This document shows, piece after piece, positions 34,559 through 45,869 of a stretch of 64,000 nucleotides of DNA. Within the stretch, counting starts at the first letter, position 1, and every line of letters starts with the position of its first letter. A program made the translations under genes and the position numbers. The notes beneath the pieces were generated by a model. The model did not search any database. It worked only from the letters and a program-made list of their open reading frames with translations, and was not told the DNA's origin. The stretch is taken from contig CM062815.1 in NCBI GenBank assembly GCA_031772625.1, positions 608,547,918 through 608,611,917 on the forward strand, written 5' to 3'. The DNA is from Pinus tabuliformis. Taxonomy: Eukaryota > Streptophyta > Pinopsida > Pinales > Pinaceae.

Positions 34559-36892
34559 ATGGCCAGCACAAGCACTGGTATGGGTTTGTTTAACACCCAG
34601 CTCCCACAGTTTAATGGGAAAAACTATGACTACTGGGCAATAACCATGACAGCCCTGTTTGCCTCTCAAGACTTATGGGAAATAGTTGAGGAAGGTTTTG
34701 AAGAACCAGCAGATGAAACTGAGTTCAATGCACTAACTCAGGGAGAGAGAGATCAGCTGAAGAGCAATAGAAAGAAGGATTCAAAAGCCCGTATGTTGTT
34801 GTATCTAGCAGTAGACCAGAGTGTGTTTCCAAGGTTAGCAGCAGCTAAGACAGCAAATGAAGCATGGCAAACCCTTAAGACAGCTTATCAAGGCATGGAG
34901 ATAGTGAAGACAACAAAACTACAATTGCTGAGAAAGGACTTTGAGAATCTGTGCATGAAGGAGTCAGATAACATTGACTCATTCTTCACTCATGTGATTG
35001 GTGTAATCACACAAATGAGAACTCATGGAGAAACTATTGAAGATAGAAGGATTGTGGAGAAAATATTGAGGGTCTTACCCTCAAAGTTTGATGCCATAGT
35101 CACCACCATCGAAAAGACAAAGGATCTCTCAAACTATTCAGTTGATGAGCTACATGCATCACTGATAACACATGAGCAGAGGTTGAGTAGGAATGAAAAC
35201 TCATCCCTTGAGCAAGCCTTCAAGACCCAGATGTCCTTTGGAAGAGGAAGAGGTCAAGGCAGAGGAAACAGAAGAGGAAGAGGCAGAAGCCAGAACAGAG
35301 GTGGAAGGAACAACCCATCAAATGCACAAGGAAGAGGGAGCAATACAAATCAGAACCAAGGTCAAGGCAGCAGCCAACAAGGAGGACAACATCATGCTCA
35401 AGGACAGAGGTATGATAAATCTAATGTTCAATGCTATTATTGCAAAAAGTATGGACATTATGCTAGTGATTGTAGAAAGAAACAGCATGATAAGAACAAC
35501 AGACAAAATGCAAATGTTACAAGAGAAAACAGCAGTCAAGACAATGTCCTGTTAGCTTGTAACATGGCTGAAACACATAGTGAGGACATATGGTTTTTAG
35601 ACTCAGGTTGCAGCAACCATATGACAGGAAACATTGCCCTCTTTTCAGCCTTAAATCGGAATTTGAAATCAGAAGTCACACTAGGAACTGATTGTAAAGT
35701 GTCTGTTATGGGAAAAGGGGAGATAAAAATATTTACAAAACAAGGAGAAAGGAAAATCATAGCAGATGTCTACTATGTCCCCGGAATGAGATGTAACCTA
35801 TTGAGTATTGGACAGCTTATCCAAAAGGGTTACAATGTTTACTTTGAAAATGATGTGTGCACCATCATGGACATACCACCCAGCAAAAGATGCATTGCTG
35901 AAGTGAAGATGACAAGGAACAAGATGTTCCCTCTCCGGATCAGGGCAGACATGAAGAACAAAAGGGAAATGGCAGCAGTCACCCAAGAGGCCTTCCAAAG
36001 CGTGCCAAAGGATGAGAACTGGTTATGGCACTTGAGATTCGGGCATCTAAATTTTGGAGGTCTAAACTTATTGAGCAGAAAAGGAATGGTAAAGGGATTA
36101 CCATTGATAGAGAAACCGGACAGCCTATGTCAAGGCTGCATTTTGGGAAAACAACACAGAGAAAGTTTTCCATCAGGGAAGAGCATAAGGGCAAAGACAC
36201 CCTTAGAGATTATCCACTCAGATTTGTGTGGACCAATGCAAGCTCCATCATTAGCAGGCAGCCTATATTTCTTAACATTCATTGATGATTTGACAAGGAA
36301 GACTTGGATATATTTCCTTAAAAACAAAAGTGAAGTCTTTGAGAAATTCCAAAATTTCAAAGCACTTGTGGAGAACCAAAGCGGGCTGCACATAAAAGTA
36401 TTGAGAACTGATAGAGGAGGTGAGTATATCTCAAATGAATTCCTAAAGTTTTGTAGAGAAAATGGAATACATAAACAGTTCACAACTCGGTACACCCCAC
36501 AGCAAAATGGAGTTGCTGAAAGGAAGAACAGAACCATCATGGAGATGGCAAGGAGCATGCTGAAGGCAAAGCATTTGCCGAATGAGTATTGGGCTGAAGC
36601 TGTACATTGTGCAGTTTATATATTGAACAGGTGTCCTACAAAAGCAGTCATGAACAAAGTGCCAGAAGAGGCATGGAGTGGGAGAAAGCAAGGAGTCACC
36701 CACATGAGAGTTTTTGGATGTGTGGCCTATGCACACATACCAGATCAGCTAAGGAGGAAGTTGGACAGCAAAGGGGAGAAATGCATCTTCATTGGATACA
36801 GTGAGGAATCCAAAGCCTACAGGCTGTACATTCCATCTACCAAGAAGTTCTTTGTAAGCAGAGATGTTCAATTCATAGAAGAGGAAGCATAG
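34559..36892 (+). CDS. Copia Gag-protease-integrase (777 aa)
   Basis: ATG 34559 is the first codon of a long open frame. Gag begins LPQFNGKNYDYWAITMTALF; an Arg/Gly-rich stretch precedes the zinc knuckle CYYCKKYGHYASDC (residues 292-305). The protease has WFLDSGCSNHMTG with catalytic Asp348. The pre-integrase His/Cys region contains LWHLRFGHLN and CQGCILGKQH. The integrase keeps Asp555 (HSDLCG), Asp618 (RTDRGGEY) and Glu654 (GVAERKNR), with the standard D-x35-E spacing. The frame ends at TAG 36890, which sits where relatives have Trp, so it is probably a point change. All catalytic residues are intact. Confidence 0.92.
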   Translation: MASTSTGMGLFNTQLPQFNGKNYDYWAITMTALFASQDLWEIVEEGFEEPADETEFNALTQGERDQLKSNRKKDSKARMLLYLAVDQSVFPRLAAAKTANEAWQTLKTAYQGMEIVKTTKLQLLRKDFENLCMKESDNIDSFFTHVIGVITQMRTHGETIEDRRIVEKILRVLPSKFDAIVTTIEKTKDLSNYSVDELHASLITHEQRLSRNENSSLEQAFKTQMSFGRGRGQGRGNRRGRGRSQNRGGRNNPSNAQGRGSNTNQNQGQGSSQQGGQHHAQGQRYDKSNVQCYYCKKYGHYASDCRKKQHDKNNRQNANVTRENSSQDNVLLACNMAETHSEDIWFLDSGCSNHMTGNIALFSALNRNLKSEVTLGTDCKVSVMGKGEIKIFTKQGERKIIADVYYVPGMRCNLLSIGQLIQKGYNVYFENDVCTIMDIPPSKRCIAEVKMTRNKMFPLRIRADMKNKREMAAVTQEAFQSVPKDENWLWHLRFGHLNFGGLNLLSRKGMVKGLPLIEKPDSLCQGCILGKQHRESFPSGKSIRAKTPLEIIHSDLCGPMQAPSLAGSLYFLTFIDDLTRKTWIYFLKNKSEVFEKFQNFKALVENQSGLHIKVLRTDRGGEYISNEFLKFCRENGIHKQFTTRYTPQQNGVAERKNRTIMEMARSMLKAKHLPNEYWAEAVHCAVYILNRCPTKAVMNKVPEEAWSGRKQGVTHMRVFGCVAYAHIPDQLRRKLDSKGEKCIFIGYSEESKAYRLYIPSTKKFFVSRDVQFIEEEA

Positions 36893-36900
36893 AGAAAACG

Positions 36901-38721
36901 GTGAATGTCAAGAACTGTTTGTCTCATGATGAAGATGAAGAGGAGGTGGCTGAAATACATCCCCAAATAGCAGCGCCAACACAAGGACAGCAAGGGACAC
37001 CATTGAGGATCAATGAGAGTGCTTCTCCAAGCACACCACAAGGAGGAAATTCAAGTGCATCTTCAAGCACTTGCACACCAAGTGAACGAGGTAAGAAATT
37101 TAGAAATCTAAGTGATATTTATGATGAAGGAATGAATTCCTTATTTGCCTTGTATTGTCATGTTGATGATCCTATTCATTTCGAAGATGCAATTAAAGAT
37201 AGGAAATGGATAGAAGCTATGGATGAGGAGATGAATGCCATAGAGAGAAACAAAACATGGGATTTGGTTGAGTTACCAAAATGCAAAGAAGTCATTGGTG
37301 TAAAATGGGTCTACAAGACCAAGAGCAATGCTGAAGGCAAGATTGAAAGGCACAAGGCAAGGCTGGTTATCAAAGGCTACAAGCAGCAGTATGGGAGAGA
37401 TTATGAGGAGACTTTCGCACCGGTTGCAAGAATGGAAACCGTGAGAGCAGTGCTGTCCATAGCAGCTCAAAACAAATGGAAAGTCTACCAAATGGACGTG
37501 AAGTCAGCATTCCTAAATGGAGTGTTAATGGAAGAGGTTTATGTTGAACAGCCTCTCGGCTATGAGAAGAAAGGAGAAGAGCACAAAGTGTGCAAATTGA
37601 AGAAGGCTCTTTATGGGCTGAAGCAAGCACCAAGAGCATGGTACAGCAGGATAGATTCATATCTATTAGATAATGAATTTGACAAATGTGAAGGAGAACC
37701 CACAGTCTACATCAAGGAAAAGGATGGTAAAATTTTAATTGTTGTTTTGTATGTTGATGATGTGATTTTCACAGGTAATGATGATCAGCTCATTAAGAAT
37801 TTTAAATCAGTCATGAAAAAGGAATTTGAAATGACTGATATGGGTTTCTTGAGATACTTCTTAGGCATAGAAGTAGATCAAAATGAAAAAGGAATATTTA
37901 TCTCACAAGCTAGATATGTAAATCAAGTATTGAACAGATTTAACATGCAAGAATGCAAGGCAGCCATCACTCCCACAGTAATGGGATTAAAACTCAGCAG
38001 AGAGGACAGCAGCAAGGATTTTGATCCTAGTTTGTATAAAAGTATTGTAGGCAGCCTTATGTATTTAACAGCTACTAGGCCTGATTTAATGTATGCTGTT
38101 AGTTTGATTTCCAGATTCATGGAGAGGCCAAAGGAGGCACATTGGCAGGCAGCAAAAAGAATTTTGAGGTATGTCAAAGGCACCAAAATGTTTGGAATTT
38201 TATATCATGCCTCAGAACATTCAGATTTGGTTAGATACACAGACAGCGATTGGGCTGGAAGTGTAGATGATCGGAAGAGCACTTCCGGTTATGTATTTCA
38301 TATGGGTTCAGGAGCCATTTCATGGGCTTTTAAGAAGCAGTCCATTGTAGCATTGTCTACAGCAGAGGCTGAATATGTGGCAGCTACAGCAGCAGCATGT
38401 CAAGCAGTGTGGATGAGAAGAATGTTGAGAAGCTTAGGCCAAGAGCAGGCAAAAGCGACAGTGATCTTTTGTGACAATAACTCAGCTATTGCATTGTCAA
38501 AGAATTCAGTGTTTCATAAGAGAACGAAACACATTGATACCAGGTTTCACTACATCAGAGAATTGGTGAACAATGGAGAAATTGTCCTAGAACATTGCAG
38601 GACTCAAGAACAGGTTGCAGACATCTTGACAAAGCCACTTGATCAGAAGAGCTTTGAATTTTTGAGAAAGTGTCTGGGTATGACCGAATGCCCAGCTGTT
38701 GAAATTAAAGGGGAGTGTTGA
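36901..38721 (+). CDS. Copia reverse transcriptase-RNase H (606 aa)
   Basis: This frame (frame 1) follows the gag-integrase frame (frame 2) with no ATG at its start, so it is the rest of one polyprotein separated by the TAG and a one-base frame change. Motifs: WVYKTKSNAEGKIERHKARL, VYQMDVKSAFLNG, LKKALYGLKQAPRAWY, LYVDDVIFTG (catalytic YVDD at 37750), TDMGFLRYFLGIEV. RNase H: YTDSDWAGS, ALSTAEAEYVA, CDNNSAIAL, TKHIDTRFHYIRE, ADILTKPL. The stop TGA (38719-38721) lies inside the first bases of the 3' LTR, common in copia elements. Confidence 0.92.
   Translation: MNVKNCLSHDEDEEEVAEIHPQIAAPTQGQQGTPLRINESASPSTPQGGNSSASSSTCTPSERGKKFRNLSDIYDEGMNSLFALYCHVDDPIHFEDAIKDRKWIEAMDEEMNAIERNKTWDLVELPKCKEVIGVKWVYKTKSNAEGKIERHKARLVIKGYKQQYGRDYEETFAPVARMETVRAVLSIAAQNKWKVYQMDVKSAFLNGVLMEEVYVEQPLGYEKKGEEHKVCKLKKALYGLKQAPRAWYSRIDSYLLDNEFDKCEGEPTVYIKEKDGKILIVVLYVDDVIFTGNDDQLIKNFKSVMKKEFEMTDMGFLRYFLGIEVDQNEKGIFISQARYVNQVLNRFNMQECKAAITPTVMGLKLSREDSSKDFDPSLYKSIVGSLMYLTATRPDLMYAVSLISRFMERPKEAHWQAAKRILRYVKGTKMFGILYHASEHSDLVRYTDSDWAGSVDDRKSTSGYVFHMGSGAISWAFKKQSIVALSTAEAEYVAATAAACQAVWMRRMLRSLGQEQAKATVIFCDNNSAIALSKNSVFHKRTKHIDTRFHYIRELVNNGEIVLEHCRTQEQVADILTKPLDQKSFEFLRKCLGMTECPAVEIKGEC
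38706..38715 (+). other. Copia polypurine tract
   Basis: Purine run ending AAAGGGGAG immediately before the 3' LTR; the expected plus-strand primer site. Confidence 0.85.
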
Positions 38722-39685
38722 AATCTAATTTCAACGCAGCTGCCAGAAACCGGTCAATAAACCTCGCCGGAAAGCTCTCGGGTTGATTTCTGGCAGAAGG
38801 AATAATCCGGCAAGGAGCTCCGATACAATTTGGAGCTGACACGTGGTTCAGCCCTAACGTAACGCAACGTCATTTTCTCGGAGGTTAATGTTCAGCACTT
38901 GTTGGCCTTCCGATATCATTATCCGCCGTTCGATCTGCTCCACTCCTTTTAGCCGTTGATTGATTAAACCTGCACACGGGCCTACATCAAATTAAAACTC
39001 ATGCGTGGAGTAAAAGACTTATGGGTTGACCGCCGTATGAAAGAATTTAATGAATTTATGTGTTGTTCGTAGTTTTTAGGTAGATGCTTTTAATATAAGT
39101 ATGGGCACGTATAATATATGTTTTTTATATATTTTTTTTATACGGCATGTATTAAAAAAAGGTCGTATGTAATAAGTTTATGTTTTGAGTGTGTTGAATT
39201 TTATTTTACACGCATCGCACATGGGAGGAGACAGAGTGAGTTCACAGCAGCGTAAAAAGATTGATGGAGCAGTAAAAGAAAAACACACAGCAGTGTGTAA
39301 AATGAGAAGAACCAGGTGATGTAATTTTTTTGGAATAGCAAAAACCATGTGTGGTTTTGCACAAGCAGTGCATAAAAAAAATGGTGGAGCGATTTTTGTA
39401 AGCCTGTGTAATTTTTATTTACAGCAGTAAACTTATGTAAACTTTTATCACAGCAGTAAGTTGTTTTTCACAGCAGTGAATATAAAAGGGATTTTACAAT
39501 GGTAAATCTTTGTATCAGGTCTTAATGAACATAATGTTTTTATGGTGGTGAAATACTCTGTCTCTCTGTGATTTTTTTTAAGTCTTCTTCTGCACAAAAG
39601 ATCCTGGAAGGGTAGAAACAGAGCATTGCCTCTGTGTGTTTGTTTATTTGGTTTTTGGTATTTTCCCCTACAAAAATACCCAACA
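38716..39685 (+). repeat. Copia 3' LTR (970 bp)
   Basis: Same length and ends as the 5' LTR. Differences seen by eye include ttcag/ttctg, aacaat/aataat, ctgacg/ctaacg, ctggga/ctcgga, acccat/acgcat, and length changes in three T or A runs. Confidence 0.95.
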
Positions 39686-41917
39686 GAGATGATATATGAT
39701 AAGTTAAGAAGTATTTCTTACAAATCAAATATTATTGAAAAAATCATAAATTATGAGTATTTCCGACCAATCTAGTATTCTAAAGGCTAACAAGTTTAAA
39801 ATATTTGTTTAACTCTTTCATTTATTTATTTATTTTATTATTTTTATGCTTAGAGGTTTAATCTACAGCCGAGTATGGATGATGTGCAAGTTTTTCCATC
39901 TTTCAATTCAGTTGACGCTTGTTCTAAATATAAATTATTTAAAAAAAAAATATGTTTTAAAATTATATCCCTACTTAAAATGAATTTATACTAGTTATAT
40001 TCATTGATTTTCATTGTGATCACTGATTTTGATAAAATATAGATCCAGATTTTCATTGTGATCACTGATTTTGATAAAATATAGATCCAAAAAATAAAAT
40101 AACTAGAATACTCTGACCAAAAATTTGTGTACAACAAACTCGTGTACAACAAACTCATAAATTTATTATTGTGATTGTGAAGCCAGTCTAGCAAGTTAAA
40201 ATATGTTTGTACAACAGACTCACTACCATGTTGAGACATTCTAACATGTTGAAAATCTCCAAGAATGCTAATTACCGATATTCTAGCTCGATTTTAACGT
40301 TAGGCTATTGAAATAATTCCTATTGTAACCAGCTATGGGCACTCAAAAATGGGGAATCTATCGAACGGACCTCCAAATTGGCGATACAATGCATTTTGTC
40401 TTTATAACTTTGGCTTTTCTTCAATAAACTGATAAGCATTCGATCAAGGAACTGAAGAGCTGCGGAAGGCGGAGGAGGTTCTTAGAGAAATGGTTTGAGG
40501 TTGTCGGGTCGACATTCGAATGATGAAAGGTAGGGGGATGGTGGGTAATGAGGTGGGGCAGTCGATCAAGAAGGTAGTCGGAGATTGATTCCAAGGATAG
40601 ATAATCCTGACTACTAGAAAATCATTCATAATGTTTGAATTACGCCATACATCCATCAATGTAACATCATCCATAATAATTGATTTTGGGCATACACTCA
40701 TCAAAATAAACATAACCAGCACAGGGGGTAGAACGCAAAGACAATTATTCAAAAATAAAAACAACCTTGACCTTAGATAAATCGGCGCATACAATCATAT
40801 ATTTCATTGATGTGCATCATTTCTTATATAATATAGTATTCATTCCCTATAAAATGATGGGGACTATCATATTACCTACAAAACTATAAAAATAAAGCAG
40901 AAAAAATTACAGATTTTGGGCCATGGGAAATAATATGATTGAACAAGGTTTACATGGGAAGACTAGATATTATCATGTCCGAAGCCACAGTTTTTTAGCA
41001 CCTCATCATCTAAAAAGTTCAAGGCCCTCTCCATCTCCTTCCAAAAATTCTCCACTGCAGGACTAACACCCTGTAAAATGTGTCACAAATGGCTACCTCC
41101 TCCTCACCATTATATCGTCATTAACAATATAAAAATTATTATTACCCCGCATGTAGTTCTCCCTCATCTTTGCATAATCCATTTTTATTTTCTCTGAATG
41201 CCTCTTATTCAACATTGGATTATAAATTTTGCCAAGCTAAACTCAAGTGCGTTTTAAATATAGAATGACTTTGTCCTAGACTCTACAAAACTAAGTGTTT
41301 TCTACTCTCGAGGACCATACGCTTTTCAAATATAGTACTGCCCTTTATTAGACTCAGAAAAACTAAGTGTTTACATTTCCTTATATCAATATTATCTCCA
41401 AAGAAAGTACAATAATATCTCTAATTGAATGTCTTAACGAGGGCGCATGCATTACTTGCATTTACTCTAGTCGTTCTGTAAATTCCTCAAGACTATTTTA
41501 TGCATTGTCTAATTTGTCCCTCTAACGTAGAGATTGATTTAAGTGTACGTTATTCATACTATCTTCTAAATCGGTCACTTGTCATCTACAGTGGTGATCA
41601 TCATGCAAATCGATTATTTATGGATCACAATACACCATCCTGGTCTCCCTCGCCACCTCTCAACAATACTTGTTTCTTTCTCCTAATAGACATCGCAGGG
41701 CAGGGCTTTACAAGAGGTGCCATGCATTTTTTGACATCTTATTTAAAAATTGCACAGGTGTGGTCGATGGGTGGATAAATTATCTTAGAGCCGACGCTGG
41801 GGTTGTGGCCAAGTGGGACCTTTGAAGATCTATATTTTCGTAGAGCATTTCTTGTGGGACCTTTGAAGGGCTCTATTTTGGTAGAATATTTCTTTATCCA
41901 AGGATTTAGAGTCCTTA
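39686..41917. other. Intergenic DNA, no gene recognised
   Basis: AT-rich with short frames lacking motifs. It holds the 42-bp duplication at 40006-40089 and, at about 41,812-41,897, two copies of a block starting 'gtgggacctttgaag'. The right edge is the broken start of gypsy C's first LTR. Confidence 0.4.
40006..40089 (+). repeat. Tandem duplication, 42 bp x 2
   Basis: 'gattttcattgtgatcactg' and following bases repeat at 40006 and 40048. Confidence 0.85.
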
Positions 41918-43504
41918 TCAACAAAAAGACCTCAAAGCATTAGTTGGTAGCCTTTTATCAGTTTAGTGTTAGAATTTGTCTCAAAGAGGAGAAAGCACCA
42001 AGAGGATAAAGAAAGTAAGCAAGCAAGGAAAGGAAAGGAAAAGAAAAGAAGGGCAAGGAAAGAAAAGGAAGGAAAGGATCAAGCATATTCAACAGGAATA
42101 CTTGCAGGTAACAGATTACATGTGCGATTTCCTAGCTGGTTTTGACATGCATGGTATGTGCATGTTGGTATGTGGTTATTTTGTTTTCATTGGCATGGAT
42201 TTTGCTAGGATTTGGCAGTGGATTTTAGCCTCACCTTTCCATTTCTAGATAGCCATGATGTGATGGTATTGTTCTGAGTTTGAGCTTTGGATTGCGATAT
42301 GGTTTCAGAATCCTGGGTGAGGTGGTCTCAAGAAAATTGCCAAAGGCCTAGGAATCCCTTAACTAGTAATGGTTGGATACATGCTAAATCCTGAGGGTGG
42401 AGACAGGGAAATTCCTTAAGGATGGTGAATAAATTATGAGACATCCAAGCTCGGTTCAGTTTTGTGATCTCGACACCAGTTTAGGTGTGATCATGATATG
42501 GAGAGGGTGGAGGTCATTTAACCTTTGGATTCCCTTGGCTATCTTTTGATTGGTTTATTCCATGAGAACCCACATTCATGCTTGGAATATGGCACGGGGG
42601 TGATTAGTTGAAGAGATATTTGGCTCAGCCAATCTATGATCAAGTGGAACGTGGAAGTCTCAAAACCAGTTGGTAATTGCCTATAGTTAATAAAACCTAA
42701 GTTTCTCTTGCTTTTGGTAAGGAACTGTATTGGTTATTATGTGGCTTTAATGGTTGTTCTCTTATTGTTATTTATCTAGTTCTATGATGGTTATAAGCAT
42801 GGTTATATAACAAATCTTAGTCATTGCTCTATTCATGTTTTTACTTGTAACTGAACGAATAATGAATGCAAGACCTAATTGAATTTACTATAGGTAATGT
42901 GAGAAGGTAGAGACCCTTCTTGTTAAACCTCATATGAGCTTTCATACCCTTATGTTCAGACTTGCATTCATTATCTGTAGGTTTCATATTTACCAGGTGT
43001 TTGACATAATGTCAATCTCAGTTGGGGATGGCCAGGTCAAGTCCTAGTTCTAGTTTTTGTTTTACAAGCATTTTCTTCATGTATTTTATGAGTTGTGGAA
43101 TTTTCATAGCTTTATGGAAAGAGGCTAAGCCCCAGCCCTGGAAAATAGCGTTAATTTTCACAATCATTAACTCAACATTGGCAAAAAAAGGCCACATGCA
43201 CACTGATGCAAGCCTATGGGAGAAACTAGGAACCCATAGTCACATGGAGGCCTTGGAAAGGGAGTGACTGAGGCTCTAGGTCAGGTAAAAGGTGAGTTGT
43301 CTATGGGATTGAACACCTGGAGGGGTTGGGTTACTCCTGGGGGTCCTGTGGCACCTAAGGGAAGTTTGTAGGGTCTAGTTGTGTCGACTCCATTTCTTTA
43401 TGGTCATCTAGGAGGTTGAGTCTTATCATAGTAGCCCTTCATCTCATGTTTACCCCGAGTAAGCTAGTGAAAAGTGGGTAGATGTGAGAGGTGACATCAT
43501 TATA
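41918..43504 (+). repeat. Gypsy C 5' LTR, 5'-truncated
   Basis: Aligns with 60046-61665. Shared blocks include 'gttagaatttgtctcaaaga', 'ggcctaggaat' and 'tttaccccgagtaagc'. Similarity starts abruptly at about 41,918. A purine-rich GGAAA/AAGAA tract lies at 42,020-42,080. Confidence 0.8.
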
Positions 43505-43899
43505 GAGGGGTATCATAACAGGTTGTGCTCTCTTTGGGTCATATTTGATACCACAAGGTGGTATCAAAGTGTGGTTTCACTCTCTTTGGGTAAGTATGAT
43601 GTTGTCAAGGTTATGGTTGTCATGCATGAGGTTATGGTATATAGTTGATATGTTCATGCATGATGTTTTTGTGTTGTTATATGTATATGCTTATGATTAT
43701 ACATGTACATGCTAATGTGGAATGATATTGCAAATGAGATAAGCCTCCCCTGAACATCACTAAGGTATGGATTTGGTTATTTGACATGGTATACTATAAG
43801 AAGAAGAGAATTCATGATGACAAGCAAAATGATAGACTACATTTCATGTGACACTTCCTACAGATCAGTTTGGCAGTGAGGAGAAGAGTATTCTCCTGG
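43505..43899 (+). other. Gypsy C primer-binding region and leader
   Basis: The region after the LTR is locally duplicated: 'gaggggtatcataacagg...ctctctttgggt' and 'aaggtggtatcaaagtg...ctctctttgggt' about 55 bases apart. The second (tggtatcaaag, about 43,560) is closer to the Met-tRNA type primer site. No coding sequence is certain before about 43,900. Confidence 0.45.
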
Positions 43900-45350
43900 T
43901 ATAGCAGATACATTAGGGAGCTTGAGGGCAGAGATCAGAAGTTTCAAAGAAGATGATGAAAAATTGGTTGAGGCTCAGGAAAGACTTACAATGGCTTAGG
44001 AGAAGCAGGTAGAGGTTAGTGCAACAATCCTTCAAATCTTGTCAAAGTTCCAGAAACAAGGAAAAATGAGAATGAGTTAACGGTAGGAATAGAAAAATAA
44101 TGGACCCTATGGTAGAAGATCTTGGTTTGGATACAAATTGGATAGAGGGGACATAGTCAAAGGTGGTAGATCACTGGATACACCTAATAGGAAGACTGGT
44201 ATGTATGTGAATCATTCTAGTTCCTCATACAGGAGACATCATTACAGTCGTCACCGCCAGCATCCTTATAGGAGGAGGGAGTATTTACATGAGGAGTTCA
44301 AGAAGGTGAAGCCTCCTACATTTGATGGAGAGATGAAGAAGCCAAAAGATGCATAGGCATGGTTGCTTGGGATGAAGAAATTCTTCATATTGCATAGCTA
44401 TTTAGAGAAAATGAAAGCTAAGATAACCACTTTCATCCTTAAATGGAAAGAGGATATCTGGTGGGAGCATGTAAATAATTTAAAGGGTATTTGGGAGGAT
44501 GACTTGATTTTGGATGAGGTTGAGAGGCTCTTCAAGAAGAATCACTTGCCGGAGAGGTATTATGGTGATGGAGCTAAGGATTTTTATGAGCTGAAGATGG
44601 TTTCTATGACAAATGATGAGTATACTAGCAAATTCTTAGAGTTGTTGAGCTATGTGGCATATCTCAAGGATGAGAAGGCTAAGATTTATAGATTCATCAG
44701 TGGGATGCCAACAACATATAGAGACCGGATTGAGTTTGATGGGCCTAGATCGTTATACGAATCCATCCTTAAATTGAAGAATTGTTATGAGCAGCCAAAG
44801 CGAAAATTTGAGCCTAAACGTGACTTGAAGGGAAATGAGAAAGTAAAAGCAAAATGGCCACTAAAGCAGGGAAGACCTCAAGATTCGGGTGAGAAGGAAA
44901 AAGTTTCTCCTTACACGAAGTTTAGTGCAGTTAAGAAGGGACATGTGTCATAGCCTAGAGAGCAACAGACTAGAGGTGATAGTAGAGCATCATTGTAGTG
45001 TTGGATATGTGGCAAAGATCGTCATAAGAAGTATTGTAAATTGTACCAAAGAGGTAGGCCTTAGATCTATAGTGTTCAGGAGGCGCACACAGTTGGGGAT
45101 GTTGGTCATAGTATTCCTTGCATTTATGCAATTGTGGACAATAGGAAGCTAGATCATTAGGCATCTATCATTGAGATGGACAGTAAGCTTTGTGATCAAG
45201 TTATTTCTATTTTGAATGATATTGGATCTAATTATAGTTATGTTAATGTTGACTGATGGATAAGTGTGGCTTGAGAAAAGAAGTGCATACAAAGTCTTGG
45301 TTGGTGTAGTTGGCTACATGTACGAAGAAGGTAGTTCATCATTGGGTAAG
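43900..45350 (+). pseudogene. Gypsy C gag and protease remnant
   Basis: Frame 2 carries a charged N-terminus (AEIRSFKEDDEKLVEAQERL), gag domain (WLLGMKKFF, DEYTSKFLELL, YLKDEKAKIYRFISGMP) and a zinc knuckle CWICGKDRHKKYC at about 44,999-45,037. Stops include TAG 44354, 44951 and 44996, with more beyond 45,060. A protease scrap LNDIGSNYSYV lies near 45,210; its DSGA-type loop has become Asp-Ile-Gly-Ser. Confidence 0.75.
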
Positions 45351-45869
45351 ATCTTGTGCATTTGAGTTGGATGGTATGCCTACAACAACACATTTGAATG
45401 TACTTCCATTGGAATTGTATAGTATGCTTTTAGGTATGAATTGGTTGTATATTCACTAAACCAAGGTAGATTGCCATGACAAGGCTATTGAGTGCCTGGG
45501 TGATAATGGGGAGAAGAGAATCTTGTAGGGGAAGAATAATCCTACATCAGTGAGGATGGTCACATCTATGTAAGCTAAGAGAAATTGCAGAAAAGGGTGT
45601 GTTATGTTTGCATTTCATGTTTCCAGTGACAAGGGTAAGGATGTTGAGGATGTAGAAATATTCAAGAGGTACCTCATATTGCAACAATTTTAGGATGTGT
45701 TTTTAGCACAGATTCCAAATTTTCCTCCACACAGGGAAGTAGAATTTCCTATTGAGTTGGTGGAGCACCTTATAGGATGAGCATTGAAGGCACCTTATAG
45801 GATGAGCACTCTAGATTTAGTAGATTTGAAGCTGTAGTTGAAGGAAATTCTTGATGAGTGGTACATTAG

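Larger units (their letters stand above)
33380..39685 (+). mobile_element. Full-length Ty1/copia element (6,306 bp)
   Basis: Two 970-bp LTRs (33380-34349, 38716-39685) flank gag, protease, integrase, reverse transcriptase and RNase H in copia order. The target duplication GAGAT is perfect (33375-33379, 39686-39690). Primer binding site and polypurine tract are in place. By eye the LTRs differ by about 10 substitutions and three small indels, roughly 1%, so this is the youngest dated insertion here. The internal region has one stop plus a frame change between integrase and reverse transcriptase. Confidence 0.95.

Noticed and set aside
36880..36910. Possible programmed -1 frameshift between copia integrase and reverse transcriptase
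   Set aside because: There is no X-XXY-YYZ slippery site before the TAG at 36890, and the frame change lies after the stop. A point change plus a small indel explains it better.
42020..42080. Purine-rich tract as a microsatellite gene or polypurine primer
   Set aside because: It is inside gypsy C's first LTR and has a counterpart in the second, so it is LTR sequence.
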